A stretch of DNA of 64,000 nt, taken from NCBI GenBank assembly GCA_030068145.1, contig JAPJBO010000072.1, positions 359,001 to 423,000 of the forward strand, written 5' to 3'. The position numbers and the translations under genes are program-made. Each line of letters opens with the position of its first letter. Position 1 is the first letter of the stretch. Below, piece after piece: positions 56,625-64,000 of this stretch. The notes beneath the pieces are model-generated. The model was not told the DNA's origin, did no database searches, and saw nothing but the letters and a program-made list of their open reading frames with translations. Source of the DNA: Diplonema papillatum. Its lineage: Eukaryota > Euglenozoa > Diplonemea > Diplonemida > Diplonemidae.

Positions 56625-56930
56625 TAACAATCTTGTGGGTTGCCCTTCAATGTATTGTGCAGGCTAAAAAGACGTAGGCAGCGTGTTTTGGTGGTTGATC
56701 AGAATTCCTTACCTAGGGTAAATACAAGTGGGAAAACGATCAACCGGCACGCACAAACAAAGAAATAATCTTAGAAATGGCTGAGCTGCTCAAGTCGAAA
56801 GACGACTGCGTCCCGGATGCCGTTGACTGGGAGGAGGTCAAGCTGAGTGCCTTCCCGGAAAACGCGGCTACAGCGGCGAGGGATAACAACCGGCACGCAC
56901 AAACAAAACGAAGCGCCTGTCTTTTTTGCC
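56625..56930 (-). repeat. Antisense family C with a captured 100-bp open segment
   Basis: 56625-56866 is the inverse of 24773-25018 (family C plus a shared segment). The shared part, identical over about 100 bp, reads on plus from 56777 MAELLKSKDDCVPDAVDWEE and VKLSAFPEN. A further family C end (ACAAAACGAAGCGCCTGTC) follows at 56890-56930. The segment could be a captured exon, as other C copies have a different 5' end. Confidence 0.8.
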
Positions 56931-57241
56931 ACCAACGCCCCCTTCATCCCGCTCCTGCTGTTTTCCTCTGCGCAGCGGTTGGCCAAAAAAACGCCGTCGT
57001 ACGCAATTATTTTTTGCTGTTCGCGCGTAGGGGTTTATATAGCCCCCATGGGGTGACCTCTTCCCCCGATCCCCGATAGGTTCAGTATTGTTTACGCTGG
57101 GTCTGACTTCCTCCGCCCATTTGCCGGAGGACCAAATGGCAGCTTTCTCGTGTCTTGAGTTCGCCTTTTCTAGATGGCATTTTATTTCACGGCCAACTCG
57201 ATTGGCCGGTCCGAGAGCTTTGTGTCGAGTAGTAGTAGTAG

Positions 57242-57356
57242 AACAAACTTTTTCAGCGACGCCAAAATATATCGTATTGCGGGGGGATTGCAAGAACGTG
57301 CTCAACACCGCACTGGTAATATATCGTACTGCGGGGGGGGGGGGGGGGGGGGGGGG
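57242..57356 (+). repeat. Family E fragment between direct repeats, and a 24-G tract
   Basis: A 30-bp piece of family E (TTGCAAGAACGTGCTCAACA) is flanked by ATATATCGTATTGCGGGGGG and a one-base variant of it, like a long target-site duplication. The second copy ends in a run of 24 G (57333-57356). Confidence 0.75.
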
Positions 57357-57444
57357 CTAAATAAACCTCTGGTTGCAACGTATTGCTTCTGGATAGGCGG
57401 CTTCGCAAAAAGCTCAAAACCCTCCTCTATCCTTGGCAAGGGGG

Positions 57445-57515
57445 GACCTTGCCCTTTTTTTTTTTTTTTTTTTTTTTTACACATCGCCCGTCGTTGCTAC
57501 CGATTGGCTGTGGGA
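57445..57515 (+). rRNA. 18S rRNA 3'-end fragment (pseudogene), split by a T-tract
   Basis: ACACATCGCCCGTCGTTGCT followed by ACCGATTGG matches the highly conserved 18S sequence near helix 44 with few changes. In 18S the preceding bases are a GTCCCTGCCC-type block and TTTG; here GACCTTGCCC precedes a run of about 25 T. So the T-tract seems to have expanded inside the rRNA fragment. It is short and isolated, hence not functional. Confidence 0.65.
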
Positions 57516-57699
57516 TAGAGCTAGGGAGAAGGACGCTCGTTCCTGTTCTTCTATTTGTTTTTTTTTTTTTTTTCCTTTTTCCTTGTCGGAGGCCTTCTCG
57601 CCGGCGTTTCGATTATTTTTCTCGGGCTCGTCACGGAGTGTATCGTTCTTTTCGCAGGCGATATGCGGGGGAGGGGGGGATCTTAGTTTAGTGTTCAGA

Positions 57700-57860
57700 A
57701 TCTTGCCTCTCATGCATGTTTGATGCTAGCATCAAGTCTTCTTCGAAGGAAGTGAAGAAGAAAATAGAAGGTGGGTAAGGAATGAGACCACGAGGGACTG
57801 GCCCTCCTTACCCTTTTTGTTCACCATGGTACTGCGCAAACCTCGGGTTTCGCTCGGGAT
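57700..57860 (+). repeat. Repeat shared with the IFT88 intron
   Basis: Contains TGATGCTAGCATCA, a perfect palindrome, with AGTCTTCTTCGAAGG and GAGGGACTGGCCCT. The same blocks occur at 9590-9770 in the opposite order, and the palindrome block at 45711 and 8700. Confidence 0.75.
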
Positions 57861-58087
57861 CGCAGACCATTCAAAATGATAGAACCCATCAATGGGCCCG
57901 TCGGATGGGAAATTTCAGTCCTGTTTCGGTGTGAACACAAGTTCGCTTGTCTCCGTGTGGGGGTGGGAGTCATTATTTGTTTTTTGAAGAGTCAAGATGG
58001 GCAGACTAACTAATTTTTTGGTCTTCCTAGTTTTCGCGCTCGCGCGAAGAAGAAAAAGAAAACGACAGCGGAGGCAGGGAAAAAAAA

Positions 58088-58275
58088 AAACAGGCGCTTC
58101 GTTTTGTTTGCGCGTGCCGGTTGATCGTTTTCCCACTTGTATTTACCCTGTGTCGCGTTCGGGTAAGGAACTCTGGTCAACCATCAAAACACGCTGTCTA
58201 CGTCTTTTTAGAGTTAAAGTTTTTAGCCTGCACAATACATCGAAGAACAACCCGCATGATTGTTAGTACTAAAAA
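58088..58275 (+). repeat. Family C repeat, full copy
   Basis: AAAAAACAGGCGCTTCGTTT, GCCGGTTGATCGTTTTCCCA, TCAACCATCAAAACACGCTG, GCATGATTGTTAGTACTAAA. About 190 bp. Confidence 0.88.
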
Positions 58276-59479
58276 ATCAAGCGAACTTTAGCTGTGTAAA
58301 AAGTGAAGGGCCTCCCCTTTTCGGGGTTTCGCGGGACTTGCCGCGCCCACGAAACAGAAATCAAGTATTGACGCCATGAGCAGCCCAGTGAGAAATGACA
58401 CTCGAGGAGGCCGTGCAAGGAAATCTAAAAGGAGCGCTGAGCTGCATGTCCGTCTGTAACTCACACAAAACACAGGTAAGTCTGCAGTTTCGTGCCGGGT
58501 GCAAGTGTGTCGAACATGCTTCCGAGCATCTTTCAGAGTGCAAACCTTTTTTTTAGAGTCAAAGTTAAACTCTTGGCGGCCGTCTACCCCTATTCCGATA
58601 CCTTTGACAAATGCTCTTGGAATGCTGAGAGAAACTGTGGCATGACGCTGAGAGTTGCAGTTTGGTGGCTGGCGACAACGCGCTCGCCATCAGGACGGCT
58701 TCTGCATAAGACCGCCAACAGCCAATGTCGCGCGTGGGTAGCAATCAAAACAGGATAAGCTACCTCAAATGCCATTTGCAAGTACCCATGGGTGCCGACG
58801 AGTGTCGACGTGCGGATGTTCACACGCACGCTCGACGGCGGAAGAAAGTCTACGGGGGAAACCACAATGCAGACAGCCCGCGGCGGCTGTTGGACGGAAT
58901 AGGGGCAGCACTGAGTCGCTTCGTTCCTCTTTTTCCGCGTCGTGCCTTTGGTGGCGATTGGTTGATCTTTCCCCTCAACTAAGGGGGGCTGGGACCGGGC
59001 ACATATATTTTTTCGAGCGCACCCCAGATTTGATTAGTGTTGTGTTGATACGGTATCAGCCGGATACGTATCGCATACTCGCAGTACAGGTGTGTGACGC
59101 GAATCACAGGCCCGCTAGAAAATCGTGATACGCACAGAATACGCATCACGATAGTCACAGCGTGGCTGATTTATGATCGCGTCCTGGATCATAGGCAGCT
59201 GGAAAATCGTGATGATTGCGAAATCTCACAGTACACACAGCTGTGTCCTCGCATCACGGATTCCTGCTGGAAGCCCGCGATGGTTGTACGGATTACGCGA
59301 TCCGAATAAACGCACCGAACACCACTCGTTTGGGTGGGTTAGAAACACGTCCCGGTTGGACGGGGGGAAGTTTTTGACGGGGGGAGTGGGGGTACAACTG
59401 GAGAGACTAATTCTCGAAGCAATGCAACAAAACACGTTCGTACTCCGCGCCGCGTCCCTTTTTTCGGTTTTCCTATCGG
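58276..59479. other. Intergenic with interspersed ATCACG/GATACG motifs
   Basis: 59030-59310 is dense in short words and their complements (AATCGTGAT, ATCACGATA, GTATCGCAT), so it can form several imperfect hairpins, but I cannot define element ends. No gene recognised. Confidence 0.5.
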
Positions 59480-59760
59480 ACAGCCGTCCGTCGTCGAAGA
59501 TGCGCACCGACAACGCGCAGCGAGCTCCAACTTGAAGCAAGCTGCGCCTGGGCTGGTGGTGGTCAACTCCGCCAAAGGTGTCAACCCGATCCCAGAAGAC
59601 ACATTCGTCCTTTGTATCGGACAGCCGTCCGTCGTCGAAGATGCGCACCGACAGCACGCAGCGAGCTCCAACGTGAAGCAAACTGCGCCTGAACTGGTTA
59701 TGTTCAACTCCGCCAAGGGGGTCAACCCGGTTCCAGAAGACACATTCGTCCAAAGGTTTG
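59480..59760 (+). repeat. Two-copy tandem repeat of about 144 bp, open in several frames
   Basis: GACAGCCGTCCGTCGTCGAA to CAGAAGACACATTCGTCC occurs twice at about 90 percent identity. The period is a multiple of three, and frames stay open on both strands: VEDAHRQHAASSNVKQTAPE on plus, DECVFWNRVDPLGGVEHNQ on minus. I recognise no protein, so whether either is translated is undecided. Confidence 0.75.
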
Positions 59761-60227
59761 TGTCTCCGCTTTGGCCCGGGGGTTCGGTCTCCGGGTGAGA
59801 CGCGACGTCCGTGTTCTTTTGTGTTTGTAATGTCCTGTACGCTGCGGTGCCGTAGTCCTCCAACACCTATTTGTTTCGTGTTCGCAGCCTTTGGCTGCAG
59901 TTCTTTCGTTTTCTTTCGGTTTGCAAGCTCTGCTCACGTTCCGACACTCGACTGGTCGGAACTTCCCATTGCATGTCATACTGGTGATCACGATACCCTG
60001 AAACTGCGTCGCAGGCGTGGAGCATCGATGCAACTGGATCCACTTGCGAAACGGATCACAGACTACGGACCACCCCTCATACGAATTCGAAGTTTCTTTC
60101 TTAACAGTGAAGGGGGACTCTTCCGGTGCAAACGGTGCACCTGAAAAGCTAAATGAAGCCAACGAAAAGGTGCTAATGCAGGGAAACCCCCCCAGGTTTA
60201 TACCCTGCGCACGCGAAGAACAAAACA
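59761..60227. other. Intergenic, possible short coding remnant
   Basis: On plus at about 60075-60180 a frame reads YEFEVSFLTVKGDSSGANGA and PEKLNEANEKVLMQ, which looks protein-like in composition, but no flanking exon or domain was found. Confidence 0.3.
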
Positions 60228-60455
60228 AAAATACTCGAGGGACTGCCTTGTGCTCATTTCGAAGGAGGCTAGAGGGGGAGAAAACAATACAACTACAAAG
60301 TGGGTCTTTTTTTGTTGAACGCTTACGCCCGCCACTAAACCCAGATTTACCTGTGTTTCGTGTGGGCTATAGCACATTTACCTCCTTTGATCTATCGCAA
60401 CTGGCAGTCTCCTCAAGCATTTCCTACAAAGCAGGTGCTTATACAAAAAAAAAAA
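60228..60455 (+). repeat. Family A repeat, full-length reference copy
   Basis: AAAAATACTCGAGGGACTGCC at the 5' end and GGCAGTCTCCTCAAGCATTT near the 3' end are imperfect inverted repeats, followed by GCAGGTGCTTATAC and 11 A. About 228 bp. It has no box A/box B pair that I trust, so it is not clearly tRNA-derived. The A-tail joins segment U at 60456. Confidence 0.93.
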
Positions 60456-60649
60456 GGCGGGCATCGAACAGGCGAAGACCGTTCTCTGAAGGCGCGGTAC
60501 AAGGACTGTGAAAAGAGCGATAGGTGGTTTGGAATCCCTTCGCACGGTTTCCAACTGGATCCGGTGCGGGCGCGCAGAATTTTCAGCCTGTCCCCCCTCC
60601 TTCCCCCTCCCTGAATATCGCATTGAAGCGGTGTCTCCCACACCCTGAC
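60456..60649 (+). repeat. Segment U, copy 1
   Basis: GGCGGGCATCGAACAGGCGA to TGTCTCCCACACCCTGAC. A second copy is at 61152-61330. U separates family A from family B here and follows family B in the second copy. Confidence 0.9.
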
Positions 60650-61151
60650 AAAAATACTCGACGTAGCTGCTTCGACTCCGAATGGAAGGGAGGAAATATA
60701 GAGGTACCTAGCCCCCCCTGTGCATAAGATGGATAGCCAAACCCCCTTGCTTAAGATGGATAATGGGCGAGAATGCCAATCCATCTTAAACACGGGGGTG
60801 AGGTACTCCTGTGCAAAGTGACTACACGTATGGATACCCCCCTTGATTAAGATGGATACCGCCAAAACCCGAGTTTTTATCCATCTTATGCACGGGGGGG
60901 GGCTAGGTAATGGGCAAATACAATACAAACACAATCTGATTTGTTCTTCGCTTACACCACCGTGTGTTGTTTTCTCACTCAGGACTTTGACCTGCTGTGT
61001 TTGTGTGATTTGTCGTGTAGGGGTAGACCCGCATGACCTCACGTCCGTTCAACACGTGGCTCGGTGTTTACACCACTTGGGATCCCTTCTGTTCTTTGTC
61101 GGGCAGCATCGTCGAGCATTTCCTTTCAAGCTGGCGCTTATGTAAAAAAAA
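60650..61151 (+). repeat. Family B repeat interrupted by MITE M3
   Basis: Full B copy: AAAAATACTCGACGTAGC to AGCTGGCGCTTATGT and eight A. It is split at GAGGTA by M3. Without M3 and its duplicated TA it is 299 bp. Confidence 0.93.
60707..60907. mobile_element. M3 MITE nested in family B, with TA duplication
   Basis: Starts CCTAGCCCCCCCTGTGCATA and ends TGCACGGGGGGGGCTAGG; the arms continue as AGATGGATA/TATCCATCTT. TA occurs on both sides (60705-60706, 60908-60909), and removing the element plus one TA restores the family B sequence seen at 21591-21880. The interior repeats AAGATGGATA and its inverse. Confidence 0.95.
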
Positions 61152-61330
61152 GGCGGGCATCGAACAGGCGAAGACCGTTCTCTGAAGGCGCGGTACAAGG
61201 ACTGCAGAGCGATAGAATCCCTTCACACGGTATCCAACTGGATCCGGTGCGGGCACGCAGAAATTTCAGCCTGTCCGCCTCCCTCCCCTCCCTGAATATC
61301 GCATTGAAGCGGTGTCTCCCACACCCTGCC
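61152..61330 (+). repeat. Segment U, copy 2
   Basis: Same start base (GGCGGGCATCG) directly after a family B A-tail, whereas copy 1 follows a family A tail. It has small deletions near ACTGCAGAGCG. It is followed by AAAAAATCACGTCG rather than a B element. Confidence 0.9.
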
Positions 61331-61417
61331 AAAAAATCACGTCGAAAAAAGGGGTTTTGTATAGATTTAAGACTTTCGACGGTAGCTGGGGGAGGGGAAC
61401 TTTCCGCTCCATATATA

Positions 61418-61574
61418 CACGGTGAGGACCGAGCCTCAGAAGCTGGAGCTTAAGAGGATGTGCCCGAGTCACACCCGGCAAGCGGGTGTGCCACAATCAA
61501 TACGCGTGTAAATCCACACCCGAAAAAGTCCACTCCAGCTTTAACTCCAGCTTCTGAGGCTGGACTTCACCGTG
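61418..61574. mobile_element. M4 MITE, copy 2, with TA duplication
   Basis: CACGGTGAGGACCGAGCCTC, then AGAAGCTGGAG, against CTCCAGCTTCTGAGG and CTGGACTTCACCGTG. TA at 61416-61417 and 61575-61576. 157 bp. Confidence 0.92.
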
Positions 61575-63279
61575 TAGGGTCCGTTTCCTCTCGCATGAGG
61601 CTGGCCGGGGAGGGGGTTAGAGAGGCCTGGTCTTGGCGGCAGGCCCCCACCCGACCGTTTTCCCCTCGAGCAAGCGCAAGTCGGACCCTCGTTGGGCTAA
61701 AGATGGATGGGCACCGTCGTTTCCGAAGCACGTTCCCAGGAGAATGGAAACGGAGTGCGAGGGAAGGGACGGTTGTCCAACAGGAACACGTCTGGCGAAG
61801 CGAATAGCGACAGCGCCCCCCGCATCGGAACATACCGAGACGGGCAGCGGCAGAACACACGCATGTTGGCATTACAAAAAGGAGCGTCAAACTTGGTCGC
61901 TCCGGAAGTTTCGAAGAAAGTCTTTGTTTCCACGTAAGGTGGCACTTTATCGGCAGCCGAAAGATCGGAAGTGCGGGAGAGTGGAAAGTGTTCGGCAGTG
62001 AGAGTATTCACGAGGCAAGAGGAAGGCGGGCGTATCACGTTGCCAGGCGACCTCTATCGTCACATGGCTGCCATGGTGTCGGTGACTGCTTCCCACAGGC
62101 TTTCCCACCTCATGTATTCGACCTGCCCGTCTGGCGTTGGCTTGCCTCTACCCAAAGGGGATGCCGCTTCTGAGGCAATCGACGCCTGTTTGGTGGTATT
62201 GCGCGTTGGCTGGAAACAGCTTTTTGAGAGTCCGTGTGCCAGGTTGTAAAAGCTGAGAGCACCCTCGTCGTAACAGAAAGGCTGGCGCCCGGCTACACAA
62301 AAAAAAGAACAGGCATGTGTTTGTTTGTTCGTGCCGGGGGAGGATTCGCCTGCTAGTGAACGACAGTGCGTGAATATGATCGTTAAGCTAATCATCTCCC
62401 GAACACGCTGCCAGCGTTCTCTTTCGCGCTTACAAAGTATTGTTACTACGAAAAAAATTAGTATGACGCCTTCTTTTGTTTGTGCGCACGAGTGGAACTC
62501 ACCTGCTTTGGCAAGTCTCATTTAGTACGCTGCCAAGTACTAATTTTTAGTACCAACAATGCATTGTTAACACAAAGAAAAACTGGGAGTGTCGCTTTGT
62601 AGGTGCGCTTGGGGACACGTTTACAACTCTCAACACCGCCATGGTCCTTCTGCACCGTGTTGCAGGAACATTTCAGGCGGACCATCAGCAGCGCGATGGC
62701 TGCAGACAGTGGTTTGTCAGGCGGCTGTTCGTCACAGCCAGGACCCCGTCCTGTGAGAGCACATGAAAACCCGCAGACGCAGACGGCTGACTGCAAGACT
62801 GTCCGTTTCTTGAGTCCCTTCCTATTGTCACGCCGCATCCGTACTGCAGCATTTTTTTTGGTCGGGTTTATTTGTGAAAAACTGTTTGACCGCCATGCAC
62901 GGCACAGTAGACTGAAATTTAGTCGGGTTCACGACGTGTGGGCAGCTTTCATTGTCGCGATGGTGGTAACTGTTTGACCGTCATGCACAGCACACGAACT
63001 CGGCTTCGCAACGGAAGTTTGCCCAATTTCTTGTTCAAGAGTCTGAACGCCCTCGCAAAGACGGAGCCCTTCTTCGTAGAACAAGCCCTCAACTGCAGCC
63101 TGAACGTCTCCTGGTAGTAAGTGGCAGTGTCGCCTGCGAAGCCTCACCTATACGTCGCTAAGGCGTCGAGTCGTCCGTTGGGTTGCGCCTGCTTCTCATC
63201 AGCTCGCGCCGCTGCCAGGTCTCTGCGACACGCCCGACCGGAATATTGAAGCAACGGCCACAAATCGCGGACGAATGAT
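61575..63279. other. Intergenic; families G and E
   Basis: 62470-62580 is family G (GTGGAACTCACCTGCTTTGG to TTGTTAACACAAAG). 62600-62750 is a family E copy with deletions. A 92-codon frame (61971-62249, plus) has no family resemblance. No gene recognised. Confidence 0.55.
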
Positions 63280-64000
63280 CTGATTGAACGGAGGGAGAGA
63301 GTGGGGAGGGATGCACGGGGGGGGCCGCGAGTGCGCACGGACGTCTATACAATGCAAACTTGCAGCGGACGTGAAACGTCGGCGGGAGAGACTCCAGATA
63401 GCTGCGAACGATTGAACGGAGGGGAGAGACTGGAAGGGGGTGCACGGGGGGCTCCCAGCACAAAGGGACCTCAGCATATTATATACATGGCACGGCCTAG
63501 TTTGCGGCATCAGAAGTACAAGATTGTTGCGAGCTAGTAGAGGGACGACGGGTGGGGGGTACGGGGAGCCGAGGAAGGCCCGGGCTTCTTTACGATCCAC
63601 ACGACTTCAGAAAAGCAAAGAGACCTGGCGCAACAGAGGGAGCCGAATTGAAGCAGCCAAACTTGCGAATGATTGAACGGAGGGAGAGAGTAGGGAGGGA
63701 TGCACGGGAGCGCTGGTACGCCCGGACTTCTATACAGTGCGCATCGCCGTACAAGCTTGCAGAGGACTCAAAAAACGATTGAGCGGAAGGAAGGCTGCCA
63801 GCATAATTGGACGTCAGACTCTAATACGCTTCACATGACCTCGCCTAATTTGTGGTATCAGAACGTACAAGTGGTTGTTGCGAGCTAATAGAGTACGACG
63901 GGTGGGGGAGGTACGGGGAGCCGAGTAAGGCCCGGACTTCTTTACGATCCACACGGGTTCAGAAAAGCAAAGAGACCTGGCGCAACAGAGGGAGCCGAAT
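63280..64000 (+). repeat. Tandem array of about 350-bp units, continuing beyond the window
   Basis: 63527-63648 and 63875-64000 are nearly the same: GTACGGGGAGCCGAG, CTTCTTTACGATCCACACG, AAAAGCAAAGAGACCTGGCG, CAACAGAGGGAGCCGAAT. Between them GATTGAACGGAGGGAGAGAG and GGGATGCACGGG also recur (63282, 63410, 63672). The last unit is cut by the window end. Confidence 0.88.

Overview
This is a nuclear genome window from a eukaryotic, flagellated protist. Every protein-coding gene I can recognise lies on the minus strand. In order of transcription (right to left) they are: an SLC25 mitochondrial carrier (46.5-47.2 kb, 3' part not found); the 26S proteasome ATPase RPT3 (31.9-34.1 kb, complete in two exons); an unrecognised Q/P/S-rich protein with a charged coiled coil (23.8-27.8 kb, 3' end not found); a polycystin-2-like channel (16.8-19.9 kb, one exon); the ciliary protein IFT88 (9.0-12.0 kb, two exons); and an ASCC3/Slh1-type Ski2-like helicase (1-4950, three exons, running off the left edge). 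IFT88 and the polycystin imply a cilium or flagellum; the other genes are housekeeping. Exons are long, GC-rich and mostly joined in phase 0. Introns are 0.6-1.2 kb.

The organism cannot be fixed from this sequence. One-way gene order, a GC-AG intron and AG|G acceptors in four of five cases recall dinoflagellates. An 18S rRNA fragment in an RPT3 intron resembles alveolate 18S. I saw no dinoflagellate spliced-leader relic, so a chromerid or another alveolate or alga is equally possible.

Most of the remaining window is dispersed repeats. I give them working names. Families A (about 228 bp) and B (about 300 bp) begin AAAATACTCGA and end in an A-tract. Families C, D, E, F and G have no clear class. 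Several MITE-like inverted-repeat elements (M1-M4) are flanked by TA duplications, and M5 has GCCGGTCC termini. There are also minisatellites, poly-G tracts of up to 39 G, a 225-bp TG repeat, two 18S rRNA fragments, and a decayed RNase H region resembling DIRS-type retroelements.

Layout: 1-5.4 kb ASCC3 and a broken copy of its first exon; 5.5-9 kb repeats and a 49-bp minisatellite; 9-12 kb IFT88; 12-16.8 kb tandem and dispersed repeats; 16.3-19.9 kb polycystin and duplicated pieces of its 3' end; 20-23.8 kb repeats; 23.8-27.8 kb unknown gene; 28-31.8 kb repeats; 31.9-34.1 kb RPT3; 34.2-46.4 kb repeats; 46.5-47.2 kb carrier; 47.3-64 kb repeats with no recognised host gene.

The most interesting pattern links repeats to introns. 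In four introns a T-tract, which in three is clearly or possibly the antisense A-tail of a plus-strand repeat, starts 9-25 nt inside the 5' splice site. Short direct repeats recur at both ends of several introns. At 60.2-61.3 kb the same flanking sequence is joined at the same base to the tails of two different repeat families.
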